Below, one piece after another: positions 20,264 through 28,619 of a stretch of DNA of 64,000 bases. A program made the translations under genes and the position numbers. This DNA comes from Symsagittifera roscoffensis. Its lineage: Eukaryota > Xenacoelomorpha > Acoela > Convolutidae. The stretch covers positions 29,951,301 to 30,015,300 of the forward strand of contig NC_087066.1 of assembly GCF_963678635.1 (NCBI RefSeq). The letters run 5' to 3'. Every line of letters starts with the position of its first letter. Position 1 is the first letter of the stretch. The notes below the pieces were generated by a model. That model was given only the letters and a program-made list of their open reading frames with translations. It had not been told where the DNA came from and searched no databases.

Positions 20264-20713
20264 TTGATATTGGGCGATAGTCTAATGAGAATTTTGCAAA
20301 ACCTGAGAACCTCGCGGATCACTACGGTGATGGCATTCGTAGGTGCCACAGTAGTCCAAATATATCGGATGGTGGAGTTGATGAACCCGGGAACAATTGT
20401 AGAGATAATGATTCTAACAGGCACAAACAACGTGTCAAAGAGCTCGGACGCAGAAGAAGCTCAATGGGAGTCAATGCTGGTATGCTTGTTTATCACAGTG
20501 TGGCAAAAGCTTCAGTGCGCGGTACTGACTTTTTGCACCATGCCGATGAGCACGAGAACACAATATTCCACAGAAAGAAGACATAATGAAAGAGTCATTA
20601 GATGGAACAACATCGTGCGAACTCTGGCAAGTCGCAACGCTGGACGATTTATCCTAATGGATTTGGAGCATGAGCCGAGGGTTCTGGATCAGGCCAGATT
20701 TACCACACTCTGA
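20264..20713 (+). pseudogene. SGNH/GDSL-like hydrolase domain
   Basis: The frame opens ILGDSLMRILQNLR, a clear block I G-D-S-L motif with the nucleophile Ser at about residue 6. About 50 residues later comes MILTGTNNVSKSSD, where G-T-N-N occupies the block III G-x-N-D position. VIRWNNIVRTLASRNAG and FILMDLEHEP follow. The C-terminal D-x-x-H should come just after, but the frame stops at FTTL. This fold typically carries out ester hydrolysis. The first codon is TTG in an open region, so the true start lies upstream in another frame. Confidence 0.6.
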
Positions 20714-20781
20714 TCCAATACCTCCTGCAACAGAATCGCTTCAGTACCGGTGAAAACAAGACGAAAGAAAAGGAATAGGAT

Positions 20782-21123
20782 GTGCTATCTTATGCGGGGG
20801 GCATGCCCCTACTCACCGATTTAAGCCTAGCTATGAGGACAGATCACTTAGCACTGATCTGGGGAGTCAGCGAGTTTGTGACGACGTTATACGGTCCAGC
20901 AAAGACGTTCGCGTTCCTTGATGCAAAAGTGGAAGCCTATAGAAGGTCGGTGTTGCACCTGAAACTCATTTTAGCAGTGGACGGGAGCATACTCAATTGG
21001 TGTGAGCAAAACGTGCTACGCGAGTTGATGAGTGAGAACTTACTATTCGCGAAAATAGTAGAGCCAGATATGACAGCAGTAAACTTCAATGATCACTTAC
21101 GTAACCGATTGGATTGGGCGTAG
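20782..21123 (+). pseudogene. Unknown helical fragment after the SGNH domain
   Basis: A 113-aa plus frame (LSLAMRTDHLALIWGVSEFV, LHLKLILAVDGSILNWCEQN, FAKIVEPDMTAVNFNDHLR). It is hydrophobic and helix-prone with no membrane-length segment. It follows the SGNH piece after a frameshift and is probably another domain of the same polyprotein. No function assigned. Confidence 0.4.
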
Positions 21124-22289
21124 TGGATAGAGGGCATATCGAAGTGTTCCCAAAACTCTAGAAGTTGAGACCCAGTGACAAAACGAACGGCGAGATAACT
21201 AGAACTCTTCGTCTAATAGTCCCATACCAGAGTATTCCTTCAATTCTTTCAATTCGAAGGATGTTGCTCGGAGCAGACTCCGTAACGCATACTCCCAGGT
21301 TGAGCGCCTTTGAGGCCGATGAGCATATCAATGAATGAGGGCAAAGATCTACTAACAAAATGCCGTTTTACAATAATGACTAGCACTTTGGGAAAACTTT
21401 CATTCTTTTTGTTTCATTTTTTTTCCTTTTTACAATTTAACTTAGAATGTCAGTATTCATAATGGTAACCTAAATTACAACACTAGTGCCGCTTGCGTAC
21501 TCGGCTCAATAGATGACAATATAACTTTTGATGAAAACTTTTTTGTAACTCTATATAAATTGAAATCTGTTTTCTCGTGTCGAGTTCAATCACATCAACT
21601 TTAATCATCTCCTTTTTAGAAAATTCCGAAAGTTTTGACTGAATATTGTGATAAAGGAATACCTGGCTGTAACTTCGGTTACTAAAATACTTTCGACCTT
21701 CTGATTATGCTTCACTAGTACTTCTTTAAATCACTCCGCCAAAAAACTGAGTGAAAGTGAAATACAACGTGAATAAAAGTAACGAGTCAGCAGGTGATTA
21801 GAAATCAAACCAATTAGATTTATAAGACTAACACCTGCACAGAAAAAACTGGAATTGAAAGAAACTGATTGACCTGATACGAGGCTACGGGTGCAATACC
21901 TTGAACTTCAAAAACGTTTAATTTGGAAATTATCCATCGTTATTTAAATCTCTCCATATGAAACCAAATTTTTTTGGGTAATTATTGAACTGTTTTTCAT
22001 CGGCAAGTTATAGTTTTGAAATCCAAAGTTTTGTAATCAGAAATGGGCTGAGTTCAACTTTTTCGGAAAACCTTTTCTGGAGCTACTTCATATTTCGCTG
22101 AAGCAAACTAAAATTTCAAAGCATCATTAAATGTTCCATCGTCGTTCCCCAAGCAACTTTTTGATTTAAGTAACTTTTGCTCCTAGTGCTGAGGCAAAGC
22201 GAGAACCTTTGGCTGCCTAGAGAACTGATAGCAAAATTAGGTTATCATTCATATTCACTTTTGTTAACTTACATACTCCACAAGTAAAA
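21124..22289. other. No supported gene
   Basis: About 1.17 kb, AT-rich, with only short frames. It separates the SGNH-family fragment from the first plus-strand PLE fragment. Confidence 0.5.
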
Positions 22290-23172
22290 TTGTTTCTCAG
22301 GTATGTGGATGACACTGTTAGAACAGTCAGAGGTGAGCCGAGTTGTGTTCTCGATGCCGCCAATCCTCTTTATGCAAATCTACAGTTCATTCTAGAGGAA
22401 ACTAAATCAGAGGTAAATTTGCCTTTCCTGCTTTTGAACATTAATGTATCGCAGGATAGGGGTGAAATCTGCAGTTGGTACTGTGACTATACTGAACTAT
22501 AGAAGCTGCGCCCCAGCTAAAAATAAGCGTAGTGTTATCCAAGCCACTGTACAAAGAGTTTTTAGGAGTATATCTAACTGGCAGCAATTTGATAAGGCTA
22601 TGGAAACTAATAGAACGCAATGGCTGACAAATTAGTACCCTGAAAATTGGTCCGCAAAAGTGGCAGCAGACGCCCTGTGCAAAATCAATGAGGGTAAGTG
22701 TAAGCCCGTGGATAGTTAGAAGAGTTCGTCAACTCAAAGACCAAAGGATGCGAAGCCACCAAAACTGATGGTACAATATAGAGGTAACCAAAACCAAAAT
22801 TTTGCAACCAGGTTACGAAATTCAACTAATGCTCAAGTGGTTTTCACCACAAGAACACTAGAATTATGTTTACCCTCACTGAACTCAGCATTTTCTATAG
22901 ACCTCAAGAGCATTTTCACCTATGTCGGACAAAGTGTTCGATATTTGACCACTAGAAATGAGGAACATAAGAAAGCAGACTCAACGGGTGGCCTCCACCT
23001 TTAGCAATGCAGTCTTGCTGGAAATAGCCCAGATCTTAGTTGGGAAATCATAGATAGGTCAAACAACCAAACAAAACTTTTAACACTAGAGGCAATACAC
23101 ATCAGGAAAGAGAAACCGGGTTTGAACACGTGCGATGAGTTTAAGAGCAGGGAGTTAACACTGAAAGTTTAG
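22290..23172 (+). pseudogene. PLE fragment 1: RT motif C to GIY-YIG remnant
   Basis: It opens FLRYVDDTVRTVRGEP with an intact YVDD motif C, then ANPLYANLQFILEETKSE. Across frame changes it continues through NYRSCAPAKNKRSVIQATVQ and ATKPPKLMVQYRGNQNQNF-type reading to FTYVGQSVRYLTTRNEEHKK. The last matches the Y-V-G-Q...R-x(5)H part of PLE GIY-YIG endonucleases. The tail reads TLEAIHIRKEKPGLNT, then a stop at about 23170. The N-terminal half and the PHD finger are missing, so this is a 5'-truncated copy, the usual PLE integration product. Confidence 0.8.
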
Positions 23173-23289
23173 TCCCAAAAACACAAAACTTTTGAGGTTA
23201 AAAGTATTTTAATCTATTTGGTAATTTTAAAAGTCAATTGTGATTGGCTAATTTCTTAACATGATGGCTTGGAACCAAAATTTATGTGG

Positions 23290-24636
23290 TCTTTGGTAAT
23301 ATTCTATCTAAACTCCAAGCAAGGTGTAATGTTAATAACCTGATAAGCAGACACAAAAAAAAGCTTTAGAAACTATCGGAAAGACAGGACAGGCCATTTA
23401 AAAACTTGGATGAAAGGTCAGTTAGAATTTTAGATGAAGCGGTTTTGCCTCTTTGGGTGCGGGAAGTCTTAAGTTTTGGACTACAACATCCGGTACGAGA
23501 CAAGTTTTATGAAATTCACTTCCTTGCGGCCAGTGACACTTTTATTGTCTGAATTGAATTTAAATAGATTACCCGGAGAAAAATTATAAGAGATTGAAGC
23601 AGCTGTAAAGAGATATGCTAAGAATGTGAAACAGACCCCCTCTGACAAAAGTGTTGAAAAAGCCAGAAAGTATTTGAAGGACAACGGTCTTCTGGCAGTG
23701 CCGTTTGATAAGGGCGTCGGTTTTTGTGTATTGAAAAAGGAGACATATGAGAAGAAACTGAAAGATTTATTACAGGCAGAACAATTTAGTGAGAGGAAGA
23801 ATCTGACAGACAGCGTGATGATGAAAAATGAAAAAGACATAAGCAAGGAATTACTCGCCATGAAAAAGAAGGACGAGATTAGCAAAGCGCTGTATACTAG
23901 GTTGAGATCAACGGGGCACAGCTGGCTAGGCTGTATGGATAAGCAAAAGTACATGAACAAGGCACACCACTTCGTCCCGTCCTTTCTTCACCTGGTAGCT
24001 CATATGACAACCTAAACATAACATTGGCAAAACACTTTGATGAAATTGAGGGGGCAAACATAGAAACAATCACTCAAATGGCCATGGAGATCTTGGAGAA
24101 AACTGAACTGGACTCTGATAAGAGTATAATCTCCCTTGATGTAAAGAGTTTGTACACTAATGTCCCGCTCAAGGAAGCGGTTGAAATAGCTCTGAGGAGA
24201 TTATATGAGCAAATCAACCCTCCGGAAACATCTCGCAAGACTATGAAAAAACTACTGAATTTGGCAGGGAGTAAGGTACACTTTAAACGCACTTGTTTGT
24301 GGTATGTACAAAAAGACGGTTTAGCAAGGGCGCCTCCCTTGCAGTAATGCTGACCATTTGTGGCTAAAGGAATACGAACCTGCATTAGGAGAAAGATTTA
24401 CCAAAATTGACTATGCTAAATGAGGGTAACAAGGAGGTCTGCCCTGGATATCAGAAAAAGGTGACATATCGGACTAAAGGGGTAGAATGCGAAGCTTGTT
24501 TGAATTGGTACCACTTAGGGTGTGGTAACATATTGGAATCTGAATACTCAGATATCGCTGAAACAGTATGGTAATTCATTGCTTGCAAAAAACACCAGGA
24601 AGCAGATCGGGCTGAGAATGGTGTTAAAGTTTTCCT

Positions 24637-24640
<4 letters not shown>
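23290..24640 (+). pseudogene. PLE fragment 2: N-terminus through RT and PHD finger
   Basis: It starts with LSERQDRPFKNLDERSVRIL and LPLWVREV...HPVRDKF in broken frames. Next come LLAVPFDKGVGFCVLKKETY (23626-24015) and SIISLDVKSLYTNVPLKEAV with WYVQKDGLARAP (24024-24347). The PHD finger follows: VTYRTKGVECEACLNWYHLG, IAETVW-stop-FIACKKH. It ends GVKVFLR followed by a stop and a (GA)n tract exactly where motif C should begin. Fragment 3 at 25.2 kb appears to be the continuation. Confidence 0.8.

Positions 24641-24641
<1 letters not shown>

Positions 24642-24669
<28 letters not shown>
24642..24669. repeat. (GA)n microsatellite
   Basis: A run of about 14 GA units at the point where the PLE RT is interrupted. 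It is close to the 3' end of a minus-strand LINE fragment, so it may have come with that insertion. Confidence 0.9.
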
Positions 24670-24673
<4 letters not shown>

Positions 24674-24705
24674 TTGAATTACCCGTCAAGGAATTACAAT
24701 TAATA

Positions 24706-24987
24706 TTAAAACTGCTCGGAAAAGAATAAAAAATAGCTTCTGCAATGTAAACAAGGACATTTTAAGAAATCTGTACAAGAATAATTACAATTAAAAAGAG
24801 TAGATACACAGCGTAATAGAAATTTCTTGAGTTCACGTTTCAGTGAGGAAATATTGCCCAAAAAGTTTATATCTGAGTTACTTAAAATAAAATTAGCATT
24901 GTTTACAGTTCTATAAAAATAAGAAGTGCGAGAGTAAAATTTTGTAAAAGGATGTAATTGAAAAACCATTCTACAATCTGAGCGCAA
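24706..24987 (-). pseudogene. 3' end fragment of a non-LTR (LINE) ORF2
   Basis: The minus frame reads YRTVNNANFILSNSDINFLG, SLKRELKKFLL and CTDFLKCPCLHCRS before its stop. The plus-strand LINE at 27.1-30.3 kb ends with the parallel RTARAVNYMLKTTEIDFF, FRSTLKDFLLE and CTWFLKCRCSFCRS. This is the Cys-rich C-terminus of the same LINE family. It sits inside the interrupted PLE. Confidence 0.75.
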
Positions 24988-25209
24988 ACCCGGTCGGGAT
25001 TAGCCATCGTAACATTATTGGAAATATCAAATTTATCAAACCCCTGGAGCAGTTTGCTAAATAGAACGACAAAGTGGACGACAAAGTTGACGACAATGTG
25101 GACAACAAAGTTAGAATTGTCAAGTGCGATCTGGGTTAGTTCTCGAGGCTGCCAATAAGTTGCATCCAAACTTGCAGTTCACCATAGAAGAACTTGATAG
25201 TAGCGGTAT
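24988..25209. other. Remainder of the insertion in the PLE
   Basis: AT-rich sequence with a short run of near-repeated phrases around 25060-25110 (GACGACAAAGTGGACGAC, then similar). No gene is supported. Confidence 0.4.
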
Positions 25210-26021
25210 TTGGCCTTTTTCGATTTAAATGTCGACGTGGACTCGGGACAAAAGGTCACTTGTTGGTGGTGCCAAAAACCCACAGATACCGGCACCATTC
25301 TAAATTTCAGAGGTTGCGCACTTTTGCAGTACAAAAGAAACGTTATTGAAGGGACAGTTCATAGGGTTTTCAGAAGTACCTCAAAACGGAAAAATTTTGA
25401 CAAGGCTTTGGGAAAAAAATCGGAAACAATGGATTGCAAATCAATATCCGAAAAATTGATCGGACAGGGTAATGTTTGAAACTCTTAACAAGATCATTGA
25501 GATAAATAAAAATTTATAGGTGAAATAATCAGAACCGAGAAATGAAAAATGGTTAAAAGACTCACCCTTCTTTTTACAATGCAATATCGAGGCAATCCAT
25601 CTCAACTGTTAGCTGCAAAGGTTCAGCAAATATCCGGAGCACAAATAATTTTTACAACAAGAAAATTGAAAACATGCTTGCCATCTCTCAAAACTTCCTT
25701 TGCTCGTGACCTGAGATTCAAAGTGTTGTATAAGTATAAGCTTACATGTAGTGGATGTAACTCCACCTTAGTCGGCCAGACAGTCCGACATTAAGCCACG
25801 CGGGTCGTTGAACACCGCAATGGGGACTCCCCAGTAGGGCAATACTTGTTAGAATGTAATAAGGAGGTAGGCGGTACTGCTGTGCTGAAGTCAGAGATTA
25901 AAGACTAAAGAGCCAACAATCATAAGCTACTCACACTAGAAGCTTTGCATATTTGGAGGGAGAGGCCGAGGATCAACACACGCGATGAGTTCAGGAGCCG
26001 GGAATTAACACTAAAATTATA
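25210..26021 (+). pseudogene. PLE fragment 3: post-motif C region to GIY-YIG
   Basis: It resumes after motif C with VTCWWCQKPTDTGTILNFRG and VIEGTVHRVFRSTS, then MQYRGNPSQLLAAKVQQISG (25549-25794). The GIY-YIG remnant follows: LTCSGCNSTLVGQTVRH, stop, ATRVVEHRNGDSPVGQYL. The end reads LLTLEALHIWRERP...NTRDEFRSRELTLKL and a stop at about 26021. The segment matches fragment 1 in order but lacks motif C. Its end coincides with the first 395-bp direct repeat. Confidence 0.75.
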
Positions 26022-26391
26022 GTTTTTGTATAACATAGCTAAAAGTTAAAAAACTGGCATGTCAGAATCAAAAATATACCCAAATCGAAATTTTTAACCA
26101 TGAAAGAACTATAAGCTAAAAAGAAATATCAGAAATTTACAAGAAAATGTTATTATTGATCACGTAATTTATTATGTAATCACAGTTGTTTAAATTTGAT
26201 TGGTCAAAAAGTTTTAAAGCACTTCTAGACATGTTTCTCATTTTTCAGATATTTGATCGTTTTATAAATGTTGTAAAAAATTTTAATCCTGATGATGCAC
26301 AAAAAGTGCGAAAACGTTTAAATTAATATTTTGAATTTCTTATATTATAAATAACATTAGTAAATTGATGTTTTATCTTCATTTAGATTAG
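25997..26391. repeat. Direct repeat copy 1 (PLE pseudo-LTR candidate)
   Basis: 395 bases repeated at 26424-26818 with an offset of 427. By eye only about two substitutions separate the copies (near 26226 and in the loop of the hammerhead-like motif). It begins at the very end of the PLE coding remnant. Confidence 0.9.
26289..26320 (+). ncRNA. Hammerhead-ribozyme-like core, copy 1
   Basis: The sequence reads CTGATGA, then T, then GCAC-AAAAA-GTGC (a four-pair stem II hairpin), then GAAA, then ACGTTT. CUGANGA, stem II and GAAA are the conserved core of hammerhead ribozymes, and AACGTT is self-complementary, as expected for a weak or dimeric stem III. Flanking TTAAT upstream and ATTAA downstream could pair as part of stem I, with a mismatch at the first position. 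PLE pseudo-LTRs are known to carry such ribozymes. Cleavage is not shown. Confidence 0.5.
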
Positions 26392-26423
26392 CCGGGATTT
26401 AGCCGGGAATTAGCCGGGATTTA
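26392..26423. repeat. Short 11-bp tandem repeat linker
   Basis: Units of TAGCCGGGATT and TAGCCGGGAAT alternate between the two 395-bp repeats, counting the junction copies. This looks like slippage or unequal exchange at the repeat boundary. Confidence 0.85.
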
Positions 26424-26818
26424 GCCGGGAATTAACACTAAAATTATAGTTTTTGTATAACATAGCTAAAAGTTAAAAAACTGGCATGTCAGAATCAAAA
26501 ATATACCCAAATCGAAATTTTTAACCATGAAAGAACTATAAGCTAAAAAGAAATATCAGAAATTTACAAGAAAATGTTATTATTGATCACGTAATTTATT
26601 ATGTAATCACAGTTGTTTAAATTTGATTGGTCAAAAAGTTTTAAAGCACTTCCAGACATGTTTCTCATTTTTCAGATATTTGATCGTTTTATAAATGTTG
26701 TAAAAAATTTTAATCCTGATGATGCACAAAATGTGCGAAAACGTTTAAATTAATATTTTGAATTTCTTATATTATAAATAACATTAGTAAATTGATGTTT
26801 TATCTTCATTTAGATTAG
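26424..26818. repeat. Direct repeat copy 2 (PLE pseudo-LTR candidate)
   Basis: Near-identical partner of 25997-26391, followed by a third, diverged piece containing another hammerhead-like motif at about 26835. Confidence 0.9.
26716..26747 (+). ncRNA. Hammerhead-ribozyme-like core, copy 2
   Basis: As copy 1, within the second 395-bp repeat. The only change is in the stem II loop (AAAAT instead of AAAAA), so the stems are untouched. Confidence 0.5.
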
Positions 26819-26834
26819 TATATTGTAAAAAATT

Positions 26835-26866
26835 CTGACGACGCACATCGCTGCGAAAACGTTTGA
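26835..26866 (+). ncRNA. Hammerhead-ribozyme-like core, copy 3 (diverged)
   Basis: It reads CTGACGA, C, GCA-CATCGC-TGC, then GAAA and ACGTTT. Stem II keeps three pairs with a different loop, while CTGANGA and GAAA are kept. Conservation of core over loop supports an RNA rather than a protein signal. Confidence 0.45.
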
Positions 26867-27089
26867 ATTTTTCTTTTTATCAAAAATTTCTCTAAATTAC
26901 ATAATGAGCTTCTTAAAATTCGATCGCACCGTTCCTTAAAATCATTTTGCAAAAAAGCAAGTATTTTTAGGAGGTTAAAACCCATAATGTGAATCTAAGG
27001 AATTGAATAACCAATTGAGAAACTTTGGTTGCCACCGAACCTCGCAGTTAACGGTACCTCGGATTCCGGAGTGAAAAAACAGTCACTGA
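26867..27089. other. Leader region of the LINE
   Basis: Short stretch between the hammerhead-like repeats and LINE ORF1. It probably contains the LINE 5' UTR; the exact element start is not visible. Confidence 0.4.
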
Positions 27090-27629
27090 ATGCAATTTAC
27101 TGAAATTGCTGGTACAGTTTCGAGCTCTGCTCAAACATACGCCGCAGTTGCTTCAACTCCTACTACTGTTCCTGCAATTTCTTCTCCTGTCGATTATACT
27201 TGGACTCGTGAATTGAAAATTGATGGTATATCCGAAAACAGAGGTGATTTCGAATCACAAACTGAATCTGATATTCACCATATTACTGCTATTTTGACTC
27301 ACCTAGGGGAGGATTCTTTTGTTAAAATTAAATTTTTCAAGCGCCTGGGAAAACATATTGCTACCAGTACGCGCCCACGCACCTTACTTGTTGAATTTAC
27401 TTCCCAATTTGACTGTGTCAAAGTTTTATCTAAAGCTTACAAACTGCAATCCTTTCAATCTCCCATTTACATTTCAAAATCTCTGTCTCCTACTGACCAA
27501 ATCAAATTGCGTAAATTATTGAAACTGAGGACTGATGTTTCCCCCAAAGACAACATTCCAAAGAGCGATCTCAAGATAAAAAACCTGAAACTTTACCATA
27601 ATAATGTGGAAATTCCGTTACCCGAATGA
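27090..27629 (+). CDS. LINE ORF1 protein
   Basis: 179 codons from an ATG at 27090 to TGA at 27627-27629. It begins with a Ser/Thr/Ala-rich stretch. A basic central domain follows (VKIKFFKRLGKHIATSTRP; RTLLVEFTSQFDCVKVL) that resembles the RNA-binding fold of LINE ORF1 proteins, then a charged C-terminus (LRKLLKLRTDVSPKDNIP). It would coat the LINE RNA. The codon after the TGA continues in the same frame into ORF2. Confidence 0.65.
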   Translation: MQFTEIAGTVSSSAQTYAAVASTPTTVPAISSPVDYTWTRELKIDGISENRGDFESQTESDIHHITAILTHLGEDSFVKIKFFKRLGKHIATSTRPRTLLVEFTSQFDCVKVLSKAYKLQSFQSPIYISKSLSPTDQIKLRKLLKLRTDVSPKDNIPKSDLKIKNLKLYHNNVEIPLPE

Positions 27630-28579
27630 CTAGCGGATTTGAGGTTGTGTCTTATCAACGCTCAAAGCTTGATAACAAGTACTCAACGTCTCAAGCTATG
27701 CAATTTTCTGCTTTCTAACAACATTGATTTACTGTTTATCACCGAAACCTGGCTCTATGATGACATAGAGAATCACGAAATCTTCCCTGCTTCTGGCTAT
27801 CACGTCCTCATGCGACTTGACAGAACTTCAGGAGCACATGGAGGAGTGCTTATTGCTGTCCGTGTGAGCCTGGAACTCAGTATTTTATCATCCTTTTCTT
27901 AGTATTTTATCATCCTTTTCTTACTCTGATTTTTGCTGTTCTATCATTATTGATTTCCAGAAAGCATTTTATAGTTTCTTATTGATTTACAATCCACCTC
28001 AAACTTCATTATTCAGAGTTGATCCTTCTGTGCTTGTTGAGGCTATGTTTAACCACCGTGATGAGGTTGTAAAATGTCTCGGTCGCAAAGTTGCGAAAGA
28101 CCGAGTTGTTACCGCAGTTCTCGGAGACATCAACCTTCCTGATGTCTGCTGGAGCTCACACACTGCTACTTCTGATTATTCAAACAAATTTTTGACAGTA
28201 CTAGATGATCTTGACTTGCTTCAAATTGTTGATTTCAGCACCATAGTTTCTGATAACATCCTTGACTTGCTCTGCGTTTCAGATCCTCATCGATTTATAG
28301 TTTTCGAGGTGCCACTGCTTATTCTGATCATTTTCCTGTTTTTGCGCATGTATTTGCTGCAAGTTCAGTTTCACATTTTACTACAAAGCGATCTGTCACT
28401 TACTCAAAAAGTAGTCTTAATTTAGAAAGTTTCAGTCGGGCTATATCCCCCTTATACTCTATCTTGCATTCAAACTGTCATAATGAGTTCATTGACAAGT
28501 TCAACGAAACTGTTTATCAAGCACTTGATTCTTCATGTCGTAAAATTACGGCTCGCAGAAAAGATTTTCCTTTTTAATT
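27630..28579 (+). pseudogene. LINE ORF2, APE/EEP endonuclease part
   Basis: The EEP motifs appear in order: LRLCLINAQSL, LLFITETWL (catalytic Glu), GAHGGVLIAVR, LIYNPPQT, AVLGDINLPD (G-D-x-N), ILDLL and finally AYSDHFPV (the catalytic S-D-H). The 22-bp duplication at 27881-27924 shifts the frame after the GGV motif. Another 1-base shift near 28310 puts S-D-H in a different frame. The enzyme nicks target DNA to prime reverse transcription; this copy cannot make it. Confidence 0.85.
27881..27924. repeat. 22-bp tandem duplication inside the LINE endonuclease
   Basis: Bases 27881-27902 are repeated exactly at 27903-27924. Because 22 is not a multiple of three, the duplication creates a stop (TAG at the junction) and a frameshift. 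Confidence 0.9.
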
Positions 28580-28619
28580 CTCATCTCATTCTATTCATAT
28601 TGCTAATAAACTGAGAACT

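Noticed and set aside
23481-23960. 159-aa minus-strand ORF, Phe/Ser-rich
   Set aside because: Antisense to the PLE frame at 23626-24015, which carries recognisable PLE motifs.
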